64,000 bases of DNA from Planctomycetota bacterium (GTDB taxonomy: Bacteria; Planctomycetota; Planctomycetia; Pirellulales; Pirellulaceae). A model generated the notes under the pieces. It was not told the DNA's origin, ran no database searches, and saw nothing but the letters and a program-made list of their open reading frames with translations. Below are positions 1 through 8,312 of the stretch, one piece after another. The first letter of the stretch is position 1. Each line of letters begins with the position of its first letter. The stretch lies in assembly GCA_963204915.1 (NCBI GenBank), contig CAUJHS010000094.1, forward strand, positions 91,375-155,374, read 5' to 3'. Made by a program: the position numbers and the translations under genes.

Positions 1-1202
1 TCGGCTGCAACTCCCGTCGAGAACATCAGCGAGCCGAGGCTCAAGCCGCCTCCGAACAGCAAGATCGTCCCCCAGTCGATCTTCGTCGCATCGCGCCAGG
101 CGAGCGTAAAGCGTCCCTCCGACAACCGGGTTGGCAAGGCAAACAGCAGGATCGCCGCAAAAATCGCCACGACGGCCTCGGGCAACCGTGCGTTCATGAG
201 CACCAACGCGGCGTGATCGCTTGGCAACAGCACCGACATAGCGCCCGGCAAGACCCATAAAGTCATCGCGACTCCGAAAGCGATGAGCGTGTTGATTTGT
301 CCGACCGTCCAAGGCCCGAGTTCGGTGCGTTGGACTTGCAGGTAGCGCCGCAAATCGGCCGTGCTGGCGTGCGTCGTCCCGTCGGCGGGATGCAGCAAAT
401 AGAGCAACACGAACAGCACGACCGCCATCACGCAGAAGATCGGCAACATCAGCGACATCCACTCAAAAAAGCTGATGTGCACGCCCGCCAGATTGCGTAT
501 CAAACTAATCGCAATCAAGTTCGGAGGCGAACCGACCGGCGTGGCGACGCCGCCAATGGATGCGGCGTATGCAATCATCAACATCATTCCCGTGCCGAAT
601 TTCCAAGAACGTAGGTCGAGCGGCTGCCCGGACGGTTCCGTCACGCGCGCTTCGTGCAGGGCTTGGAGAACTCCCAGCGCGATGGGCGCCATCATGGCGG
701 TTGTGGCGGTGTTGCTGACCCACATCGAAAGAATTGCTGTGACCAATCCCATCGAAGCGAGCACGCGCGCCGGATGCATGCTGACCCACGGAATCGCCAA
801 CACGGCCAGCGCCATGCGACGGTCCAGCGCGTGAACCATCATCGCTCGCGCTAACATGAAGCTGCCGATAAACAAGAATACGATGGGATCAGCGAAGGGT
901 GCGAAAACCGTCTTCGCATCGGCCACGCCTAGCACCACGCACAAACATGCTCCCAGTAGCGCCGTGACCGGAAGGGCCAGGGTTTCGGTCATCCATAACA
1001 CCGCGACTGCGGCCAGAATTCCCGCGAGCCGCTGGCCCTGCGTCGTCAAATCGCCGTCGCACAAAGAATACGCTAAAAGAAACGCCACGGGCGCCAGCAA
1101 GACGCCCGCAGTCTTTCGCCATCGTTCGAAATGCGCCTCGCCCCGCGAGATCGCGCCAGACTCGGAAGGTTCATTTTCCGCGCTCGGAGACACAACGGTC
1201 AT
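1..1202 (-). CDS. SLC13/DASS-family anion:Na+ symporter, C-terminus cut by window edge
   Basis: The minus-strand frame opens at an ATG at 1202 and stays open to base 1, giving about 400 residues with the end missing. After a charged cytosolic N-terminus of about 30 residues come repeated hydrophobic helices. The two signature loops of the family are visible: SNTATTAM at about residues 163-170 (the SNT substrate/Na+ motif) and IGGVATPVGSPPNLI at about 216-230. By family knowledge it imports dicarboxylates, sulfate or related anions with sodium at the inner membrane; the substrate cannot be told from sequence. It lies 85 bases downstream of the large propeller/haem gene on the same strand, so cotranscription is possible. 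The family usually has about 450-550 residues, so perhaps 50-150 are missing. Confidence 0.85.
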   Translation of the reverse strand, partial: MTVVSPSAENEPSESGAISRGEAHFERWRKTAGVLLAPVAFLLAYSLCDGDLTTQGQRLAGILAAVAVLWMTETLALPVTALLGACLCVVLGVADAKTVFAPFADPIVFLFIGSFMLARAMMVHALDRRMALAVLAIPWVSMHPARVLASMGLVTAILSMWVSNTATTAMMAPIALGVLQALHEARVTEPSGQPLDLRSWKFGTGMMLMIAYAASIGGVATPVGSPPNLIAISLIRNLAGVHISFFEWMSLMLPIFCVMAVVLFVLLYLLHPADGTTHASTADLRRYLQVQRTELGPWTVGQINTLIAFGVAMTLWVLPGAMSVLLPSDHAALVLMNARLPEAVVAIFAAILLFALPTRLSEGRFTLAWRDATKIDWGTILLFGGGLSLGSLMFSTGVAA

Positions 1203-1287
1203 GATCGAAGTTCAAATGCTCCGTGCGGTCGAAAGTCTTTCGGTCGGCGTTCCAACAAGGGCTATCACGCCGTCGGCGCTTGCTGTC

Positions 1288-4200
1288 CTACCGTTGCTTC
1301 AGGAATTCCAAAAGGTCGGCCAACTCTTGAACGTTAAGCAAGTTATCGAATCCTTCCGGCATGAGCGAAACATGGTGAGGGTGGATCTCGACAATCTCCT
1401 CCCGCGCAATCGGCAGGGTCAGTTGCGGATTGATCGCCAGGACAATTTCCCCGGCCGACTCGCCAACCACGATGCCCGTGGCGACTTGTCCATCTTCTTT
1501 CTCGACGAGAACGGGCTCGTAGCTTCGCACAAAACTTGCGCTGGGATAAATGATTGCTTCGAGCAGGTCGCGCTGGGTTCGCACTTTGGCGATGCCCGTC
1601 AAATCGGGGCCAAGGCGGCCTCCCAGGTACCCTACGGCATGGCAGGAAACACACGCGGCCTTTTGACTCAGAAATACCTCATGTCCGCGTCGCAAGTCGC
1701 CCGGGGGCAAATCCGCCAGCAGGCGATCGAGCCGCGCGGCCTGATCGGCCGCACTGACATTAAGTTGCGTCAAAAGGTCCGCCCCGGCCTGCTGAACCGC
1801 AGGCGGATACTTGCTTAGCAAGGGTTGCAACAAGTCGACCCTCAGGCCGCGAATTCCCGATGTTGATTGCAGCGCCGCGACCAGTTTCAAACCTTGGGCC
1901 TCGGTGGGGTCGCGTTCAAACGCCGGCAGCAATTTCGGGAGTTCGAGCGGTCCGACTTGGGCCAGTGCTTCGATCAGCGCGATTCGTTGTTCTTGCGACA
2001 GCGACGCCTTGGCAAGGATCGTCGCCGCCGCGGTGCGAATTTGGAGCGGCTCACGCGGGGCCAGATGCTGAACGAGCAACGTAAACAACTCCTCGTTGAT
2101 CTCATCGACATCTTGAGCGGCGGCCAACGCCGCGATTCGCACGTCCGGCGGCGCCGCAGAACGGCGAGCTACCTCATTCAATGCTTGATTGAGAACGGCG
2201 TCGCCGCCTTTGGCGACCGGCAGCGCTTGCGCGGTAGCGACCGTTTGCGAAAGATTCGCTCCGTGGAGTTTTCCCAATTGAGCGGCAAGCTCCGCTCGCC
2301 ATTCCGCTGGCGTCGCCGTCAATTTCGCTTCGGCCATAGCGCGTAGCGCAATGCGTTGCGCGACTTCCCGTTGCTGGTCCTTCAACGTGCGAACGATCAA
2401 CGATTGAATCTCCGGCGACTTCGCAAGCTGCGCCAATTGGGATGCAAGTTGCGATTGCTCGTCCTCGGAGAACTTGGGTTGGGCGAGCCGCGATCGGAAC
2501 CACTCGACCAACTCACCGCCCCAGGCGGGGCGATGGCTGACGATCCACTGCGCCGTGTTTTTGAGTATGGGATCTTCATGATTGAGCAGGGGCAATACGT
2601 GCTCAGGTTCAAGTCCGCCTTCCGGCATTTGATCGAGCGCGACGAGCGCCGCCCGACGTACGCCGACGTGCGATGAGGTCAGTCCCGCGGCCGTTGCTTT
2701 CGCATCGCCAATTTCGATCAACGCATAGATGAGGGCATGTTCGCGAATTCGTTCGGCGTCGGTATTTGGCGCACCTGCCGCATCGGGTGCGAAGGTTGCA
2801 AGTCGCCCGAGTGCGTTTAATACGGCCGCAACGGTTCGCGCATCGCCCATACGGCCGAGGGCTTCCGCCGCAGGACGCGCCACCGCCGCATTCGGGTGCT
2901 CGAGTAACTTCATTAACGCGTCAAGCGATTTCGCGTCGCGGTGTAATCCTGCCGCGTGGATTGCGGCTTGAATTACGGTTTCATGCTGATCATTTAAACT
3001 TGTCCGTATTGCTTCGCGCGCCGCGACGCCGTCCATGCCAGCAAGCGTCCACACGGCGCGTTGGCGGACCGCGGCATCAGCCGAATGGCTCAAGAGGCCG
3101 CGCAAGGGCGCAACTGCGGGTTCGCCCGTTTGGCGTAGTTGTTCGGCGGCGCGTCGCTGCACGAAAAGTCGTTGATCCGCCAGAAGCTCGGCGAGTTCTT
3201 CCGGCGCGAGCGAATCCCAGGCGATCTTGCCTCCCAAAGGATCGTCAATGTGTGGAGAACCCTTCTTGCGAATCCGATAAATAGCGCCAAGAACATCGGG
3301 CTTGGCCAACTGCGACGTGGGGCAACACACTTTGTACCAACCGCCCGTATCGACGACGAGCAACGATCCGTCGGCGTCTTCAAAAACATCGGTGGGGTGA
3401 AAGTCGGGATGTTCGCACGCCAGGAAATCTTCCTCTTGCGTGCGGAACGTGGGCCCGTCGGCGGTTAGTGTGTGTCGCACGACCTTATGCAAATTGAAAT
3501 AGCAGGCGAAGAGATTGTCCTGATAACCGCCGCCGAAGACCGCTTCGCTGCCGGCGATCAAACCGCACGGCGCCGCCGCTCCTTGATGCACGAGATTCGG
3601 CATCACGTCGCCCGTCATGGGATGTTCGTAAATGGGATCATGCCGCTTCCCGTAAACGCCGCCGTAAATCGCATGAATCAAGCCATCGCGGCGTCCCGCT
3701 TCGGGGTGTTGAAAGAATGTACAACTGAGGATTCGTTCTCCCGTGGAAAGAAACGCCACGTTCACGGGGTTGTCCATTCCGCCTGTGAGCACAGGCTCCA
3801 AACCGGAACCATCGGGGCGAGCGCGAAAAATGTGTGAGGCCCGTGTCACAAAAGGCTTACCGTTGGGCAGGGTGTGTCGTTGCTCGGCAAAGGCCCCTTT
3901 GCACCAGTAGTGCCAACCGTCGCGTCCGAGATATGGCCCATGCAGATCATTAGCGCAGCCAGTGAGGGTCGCGCCGTCGAACCACACTTCCCGTTGTTCA
4001 GCCCGTCCGTCGCCGTCGGCGTCTGTCAGTTTCCAGATTTGTGGCGGCGCCGCGACGTACAACGAGCCGTCGCGCCACATGCAGCCTTCGGGGAACATCA
4101 TTCGATCGGCAAACACGACGCTTTCATCGTAGCGGCCGTCGCCATCGCGGTCAGTCAATCGCACGATCCGGTGCGGTTTCATTTCGAGTTGCTTATCGGC

Positions 4201-4416
4201 CCGGTCGGACATGCCCGCCGAGTCGGTCACATACAAATGGCCTTGTTCGTCGCGAGCCACGGCGATGGGACGATCCACCAATGGCGGACCCGCCGCGAGC
4301 TCCACCTCGAACCCCTCGGGCACGCGAAGGGGGTATGCGCCAATTTTCAGGTCGGCGCCGCACACGATCGTTGCACACGCGCCGCAGAATAACAGTGCCG
4401 TGAAAATACGCATCAT
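1288..4416 (-). CDS. Secreted PVC-type membrane-bound dehydrogenase-like propeller with HEAT repeats and C-terminal haem domain
   Basis: The 1042-residue product begins with a signal peptide (MMRIFTALLFCGACATIVCG, then ADLK). Residues about 30-390 form an NHL/PQQ-dehydrogenase-like beta-propeller typical of the planctomycete membrane-bound dehydrogenase family. Residues about 410-880 are helical HEAT-type repeats (runs such as ALGRMGDARTVAAVLNALG). A single cytochrome c site, CVSCH, lies at about 922-926, followed by the GPDLTGI segment and a Met-containing loop (SLMPEGF) that could give the distal ligand. It is probably exported and may act in periplasmic oxidation of sugars or polymer fragments, but no substrate is known for the family. 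Two consecutive ATGs start the frame, with GGTGG upstream. It lies downstream of and on the same strand as the RelA-RyR/Nudix-like genes, but a hairpin separates them. Confidence 0.85.
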   Translation of the reverse strand: MMRIFTALLFCGACATIVCGADLKIGAYPLRVPEGFEVELAAGPPLVDRPIAVARDEQGHLYVTDSAGMSDRADKQLEMKPHRIVRLTDRDGDGRYDESVVFADRMMFPEGCMWRDGSLYVAAPPQIWKLTDADGDGRAEQREVWFDGATLTGCANDLHGPYLGRDGWHYWCKGAFAEQRHTLPNGKPFVTRASHIFRARPDGSGLEPVLTGGMDNPVNVAFLSTGERILSCTFFQHPEAGRRDGLIHAIYGGVYGKRHDPIYEHPMTGDVMPNLVHQGAAAPCGLIAGSEAVFGGGYQDNLFACYFNLHKVVRHTLTADGPTFRTQEEDFLACEHPDFHPTDVFEDADGSLLVVDTGGWYKVCCPTSQLAKPDVLGAIYRIRKKGSPHIDDPLGGKIAWDSLAPEELAELLADQRLFVQRRAAEQLRQTGEPAVAPLRGLLSHSADAAVRQRAVWTLAGMDGVAAREAIRTSLNDQHETVIQAAIHAAGLHRDAKSLDALMKLLEHPNAAVARPAAEALGRMGDARTVAAVLNALGRLATFAPDAAGAPNTDAERIREHALIYALIEIGDAKATAAGLTSSHVGVRRAALVALDQMPEGGLEPEHVLPLLNHEDPILKNTAQWIVSHRPAWGGELVEWFRSRLAQPKFSEDEQSQLASQLAQLAKSPEIQSLIVRTLKDQQREVAQRIALRAMAEAKLTATPAEWRAELAAQLGKLHGANLSQTVATAQALPVAKGGDAVLNQALNEVARRSAAPPDVRIAALAAAQDVDEINEELFTLLVQHLAPREPLQIRTAAATILAKASLSQEQRIALIEALAQVGPLELPKLLPAFERDPTEAQGLKLVAALQSTSGIRGLRVDLLQPLLSKYPPAVQQAGADLLTQLNVSAADQAARLDRLLADLPPGDLRRGHEVFLSQKAACVSCHAVGYLGGRLGPDLTGIAKVRTQRDLLEAIIYPSASFVRSYEPVLVEKEDGQVATGIVVGESAGEIVLAINPQLTLPIAREEIVEIHPHHVSLMPEGFDNLLNVQELADLLEFLKQR

Positions 4417-4499
4417 GAACCACCCGTACTACAAAAAGGAAACGCCAAGAGAATTGTCACTTCACAACGGCTCTTGCGCAGATTGTCTCGCCATGATCA

Positions 4500-4528
4500 A
4501 ACCGCTTTGGGCGGCGCCAAAAGCGGTT
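4500..4528 (-). terminator. Hairpin after the Nudix-like gene, possible terminator
   Basis: AACCGCTTTGG at 4500-4510 pairs with CCAAAAGCGGTT at 4517-4528 (one bulged A) around a 6-base loop, about 60 bases past the stop of the Nudix-like gene. On the minus strand only a short T-run follows, so it may be a weak terminator or just a stable 3' end. Confidence 0.4.
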
Positions 4529-4585
4529 CGTGTTCGGAGTGCGCCAGGGGAGGGAATAAGGTAGGCTGCGTCACATCGAAACTGG

Positions 4586-5491
4586 TTACTTCGACTCGGC
4601 GCAGTGGACTGCGTGCAACACCAAATTCTTCATACTGGGCGACATATCCTCGCGCGATCGCATTTCATCCACGGTGAACCATCGATAATAACCCTCGGCG
4701 CCGGCGGGGCCCGCTTTGGCGCGTTCGGATAAAGCCTTTTCGAACGCGTTCTCCGACGCATTCAGATCGACGTCGGGCAACTCGACGCGACACAAATAGT
4801 ACTGATAATTTCTCCCCGCACCGAAACGGCGACTGAGGTGAACATCTTCGGTGCTGCCGCACAAGGTCGTGCGCACCTCCCCACCATAGGCGGTATCCGA
4901 TTGAAGGGCGTCCCGCGCAAGTTCTTCCGGCTTGGAGTCTGTCTTGATTCGCGTGCACGGGAAAAAATACTGATAGTGCGCTCCCTTATACACCAGTAGA
5001 AACTCGCGACCTTGCGCGCCTTGCCGGGAGATGACCGCGACGGCGACATCTTGCGATCCATACACCGCCTCGGCGATGGCCTTGGTCGTGTCCGTGACGT
5101 TCAAGGCTTCTTGAAGTTCGTCCCACGAAAAGTAGCACAGGTCGGGGTCCAATTCGTTAGGGTCCAACGGTTCGCTGGGACGCACTTCAAATACGTAATA
5201 ATCGTAGTACGTTTTCTCGTTCACATGCGCCGAATCGGCCAGCAGACCGGTGCATACGAGCGGCGCCATCGTGGCGCCAGGCAAGTCGAGCGGGAAGTCC
5301 TGGTCGTCAATGGCATGCCAGGCCGCGTTCATGGCCGGGTCTTCCGCTGCGTCGCCCTCGGTAAGCGGATCAAAATGTTTCATGGGAAAAGCGTAGCCGC
5401 CCCAACGCTTGTTATTCCACAGCAGGCAGCGGTGTTGCTCGTCCATCACCACCGCCACCGCGATGGTCTTATGCCGTACCGCGGTGTCCAT
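4586..5491 (-). CDS. Tandem Nudix-like protein with both Nudix boxes degenerate
   Basis: The 301-residue protein has two similar halves. Each starts with a beta strand of the type KTIAVAVVMDEQHRCLLW (about residues 9-26) or DVAVAVISRQGAQGREFLLVY (about 148-168), followed by an aromatic-rich FP turn (GGYAFPM and YQYFFPC) and a later YYDYYVFEV or YQYYLCRVEL strand. This is the Nudix fold order, but the metal-binding REUXEE helix is absent in both halves: the equivalent stretches read AWHAIDDQDF and ARDALQSDTAY. I therefore infer a nucleotide-binding rather than hydrolytic role. The start is set at ATG 5491 (GGAG nine bases upstream); a TTG at 5509 is possible. It lies 210 bases downstream of the RelA-RyR fusion gene on the same strand and may be cotranscribed. 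The Nudix assignment is by eye and moderately sure. Confidence 0.7.
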   Translation of the reverse strand: MDTAVRHKTIAVAVVMDEQHRCLLWNNKRWGGYAFPMKHFDPLTEGDAAEDPAMNAAWHAIDDQDFPLDLPGATMAPLVCTGLLADSAHVNEKTYYDYYVFEVRPSEPLDPNELDPDLCYFSWDELQEALNVTDTTKAIAEAVYGSQDVAVAVISRQGAQGREFLLVYKGAHYQYFFPCTRIKTDSKPEELARDALQSDTAYGGEVRTTLCGSTEDVHLSRRFGAGRNYQYYLCRVELPDVDLNASENAFEKALSERAKAGPAGAEGYYRWFTVDEMRSREDMSPSMKNLVLHAVHCAESK

Positions 5492-5701
5492 CAAAGTTTT
5501 CTCCGCCAAGGTTAATTGATTCTGATGTACTTGCCTGATTGGCGACGAGGTCGCGCTTTGTGATCGGTCGCAAGTTCCGGGCGTGTATTATGGCGGCAAA
5601 GTCACCTTCCCGCAAATGACGCGAGGGGACGACTTGCCTTTCGATCTCGCTGGGTGCAAATACTCGCTGACACGATTCGAAGCGATCTCGCCGCTTTGAC
5701 G

Positions 5702-8239
5702 TTATGTGCTCGCTTCCAGCGGTTGGATTTCAAGCCTGACGCTTTTGAGCAAGTTGGGAATTTGAATCACGGCGTCACGATCCCACTGTTTGGCTTGCGG
5801 ATCGACGTCATCGAGCTCGTCCCAACTGACGAGGCACGGATTGAGTTTCTTCTGCGGATCGCGCGAGCCCAAACGCCACCCGCCGAGCAGCCGCTCCACG
5901 TTCCAGCGGCCATGCTCCATTTTCGCTAGGAGTTCGATTTCCTCCGGCGTAAACTGCGCTAATTGAATTTCTCGATCGGCCACGACCACGGCGCGGCGAC
6001 CAATCGCCGCCAACTTGCGGCCAATGTCATCGGCTTGACGCCGATTCGATTCGCGAAACGCCTCGGGAAACGCCTTGTCGTTCCAATCGCGCATGGCCGG
6101 GTCATTCGGCGCGAGGCGCTGTTTGTTCTCCTGGCGAAATTGTTCATGCCGCGCTATCGCCACGTACTCGCGCTGCTCGGGCGTGAGCAACGAGGGACTA
6201 GACAACTGCAAGTACATTTGCAGCGTAAACAAGTCGGGCGGGAGTATCGCAATGCCAGTTGGGCGTTCATTGTCCGTTTCGCGCTCAAGGAGCCCCGCCA
6301 CGCGACCACTGTCGCGCAGAACTCCCACCTTGGCTCCCAACGCATGCGCCAATCGATATTCAAAATAGGTGATTTCCCCACCGTTAATTCCGAGCAAAGT
6401 CACATCCTGCGGACGAATTCCCGACGCCAGGAGGTCGATCCAATTCTGTAGCGGTTCACGAGCGCTGAAACCACTTCCTTCCGTCACGCGAATTTGGCGG
6501 TAACGAACATCCAACTGCGCGTCGGAAGGCATGGTTTTGGGCACATAACCCACCGCGAAAATGTCGTCCGGATAACGCTCTTGAAGTTCCCCTACCAGCC
6601 CGGAGACTCCCGCCGTCGTTCCGCCGGAAATAACCGTTCCGCGAAATCCTTGGAAAGCGTCATGCAGCAATTTGCGGTATTCTTCAATACGATGCTGGAC
6701 ATACGGCGAGCAGCCGCCCGCAACAATCACGACTGGACCCACTAAGGGCGGACAGGGCGCCGTTGTTTTATGGATCGTAGCGCCTTGCTTGCACTCGGAA
6801 GTTACGAGTTTGGCCAACTGAGGATCGAGTTTCGATTTGGGAGACCGCGCAGCTTTGGCGAGCAGCAAAAAACGACGCACCCAACCCGCTTCTTCAAACC
6901 GCTCGCGCACATCTTGAATTCGGCGGATGGTGAGCAACGCGTGGTCGATCACATCCTCGCGCGAGGTCAACTTCACGGCGCGAGCGTACTCGGCCAAACT
7001 TTCGTAAGGCCGACCAAGCAGCAGCAAAAATTGGCCCGCCCGATACAGCGCCTCGGGCAAATTCACGCCTACTTCCGCCTGATCGCGGCATTTATTGACG
7101 GCCCGCTCCAAGTGCGGCCGCAAGACTGAGATCAACGCCAGGTTGTGTTCCCGACTGATCGTCAGCTCCAAAAACCCGCCCAACGCTTGCGGATGAGTGG
7201 GATCCAAATCAAAGGCGCGTTCGTACAGTCGAAAAGCGCGTTTCTCATCATCTCGCACGACGAAATCAGCCAACATCATTAAAGCTTCCAGATCCGGCGG
7301 GCGAGATTCCGCCGCGCGGCGAAGCGCCTCTAAACCTTCTTCGAAGCCTTCGCTATTCCGATCGCGTTCATGTAACTTACACAAGGCGTGCCCAAGCACA
7401 CTAAGATGCGCCGGCGGCGTCGGCCCGGGAAAACTTGTGAGTGTGTCGACGGCGTCCGCCCAGCGTCCCAGGTAGGACTGCAAACGCGCAATGCGGCGCG
7501 CCAACTGTGCGTTCTTCGGATCGCGCGGCAAGACCGCTTGGAGCAATTCGATCTCTTGCGCCATGCGTTCGTCGGTCATGTAATCATCGTAATGTTGCCG
7601 GTATTCATCGACGCGTTCAACCACCAATTGAAACGCATCGTCGGCGTTCTCTAGCAGGGCGGCGATTCGAGCTGCGTCGCGCAGGTACTTTCCCGGAACC
7701 GCGAACGGGCTCTTGTAAATTCGATCGTGACCAATACTGGCCCAAGCATGTTGAACGATGGTGCGTACTTGCACCTCGGCCTTTAAGCCGTCGATGGCGT
7801 TGGCGATCTCGGGCGTCACTAAGTCGTCGGAAAACGCGTCTTTTTTGAATTGCACGATGTAATGCACCGAGCGGTATCCGAACTCCGCAGCGCCCAGGCG
7901 TTCGGCCGTGTCCACGCTATTCGCGTGGTCGATCTCAAAGTTTTCACGAATGAAGGTGCAAACCCGGTCCACGTCGGCTTTGGTGTCTACGATCACTCGG
8001 GCGCCGCATAGGTCCGTAAGTTGATGAACCGGATCGGCGTATTTATCGCGTTTGCGAAGGGCTTTCTCTGCAAAACTGGGAACCGTCTTGGCGCGCGTTT
8101 GAACAATCGCCATGACGCCCAGTCGTCGCGTCGCCTGTTGAAGCACTCGTTCTAAAACACGGGCGTACGCCGCGTAGCGAGGCTCCTCGCGTTTGAACTG
8201 TTCGACCTGATCGTTAAACCATTGCATATCAATTTTCAT
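5702..8239 (-). CDS. RelA/SpoT-type synthetase fused to TPR, SLOG-like and RyR domains
   Basis: The product has 845 residues. Residues about 37-202 form a RelA/SpoT nucleotidyltransferase with the expected residues: the RAKTVPSFAEKALRK basic motif, catalytic Asp in LTDLCGARV (Asp76), GYRSVHY, and Glu155 in AEVQVRTIVQHAW. No HD hydrolase precedes it. Residues about 240-450 are TPR-like helices. Residues about 500-680 look like a Rossmann/SLOG-type nucleotide-binding domain (VVIVAGGCSP, then VISGGTTAGVSG). The C-terminus, about 722-837, matches the prokaryotic RyR domain (FRESNRRQADDI, MEHGRWNVERLLGGWRLG, NPCLVSW, RDAVIQIP). RelA/SpoT domains make (p)ppGpp or related alarmones; SLOG and RyR domains are known from nucleotide-centred conflict systems. 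I infer a synthetase coupled to its own nucleotide-sensing modules. Start chosen at ATG 8239, since the 13 residues from an upstream start at 8278 do not look conserved. Divergent from the HlyD gene. Confidence 0.85.
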   Translation of the reverse strand: MKIDMQWFNDQVEQFKREEPRYAAYARVLERVLQQATRRLGVMAIVQTRAKTVPSFAEKALRKRDKYADPVHQLTDLCGARVIVDTKADVDRVCTFIRENFEIDHANSVDTAERLGAAEFGYRSVHYIVQFKKDAFSDDLVTPEIANAIDGLKAEVQVRTIVQHAWASIGHDRIYKSPFAVPGKYLRDAARIAALLENADDAFQLVVERVDEYRQHYDDYMTDERMAQEIELLQAVLPRDPKNAQLARRIARLQSYLGRWADAVDTLTSFPGPTPPAHLSVLGHALCKLHERDRNSEGFEEGLEALRRAAESRPPDLEALMMLADFVVRDDEKRAFRLYERAFDLDPTHPQALGGFLELTISREHNLALISVLRPHLERAVNKCRDQAEVGVNLPEALYRAGQFLLLLGRPYESLAEYARAVKLTSREDVIDHALLTIRRIQDVRERFEEAGWVRRFLLLAKAARSPKSKLDPQLAKLVTSECKQGATIHKTTAPCPPLVGPVVIVAGGCSPYVQHRIEEYRKLLHDAFQGFRGTVISGGTTAGVSGLVGELQERYPDDIFAVGYVPKTMPSDAQLDVRYRQIRVTEGSGFSAREPLQNWIDLLASGIRPQDVTLLGINGGEITYFEYRLAHALGAKVGVLRDSGRVAGLLERETDNERPTGIAILPPDLFTLQMYLQLSSPSLLTPEQREYVAIARHEQFRQENKQRLAPNDPAMRDWNDKAFPEAFRESNRRQADDIGRKLAAIGRRAVVVADREIQLAQFTPEEIELLAKMEHGRWNVERLLGGWRLGSRDPQKKLNPCLVSWDELDDVDPQAKQWDRDAVIQIPNLLKSVRLEIQPLEAST

Positions 8240-8312
8240 GGAAGCATGATGGCATACCGCAAAACGCTTGCCAAGCATTTCGACCGCGCGATTTGCGCGT
8301 TACACTACCCAC

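Noticed and set aside
889..1122. A 77-codon minus-strand frame inside the transporter region.
   Set aside because: The transporter motifs SNTATTAM and TPVGSPPNLI lie in another frame that runs through this region, so it is a shadow.
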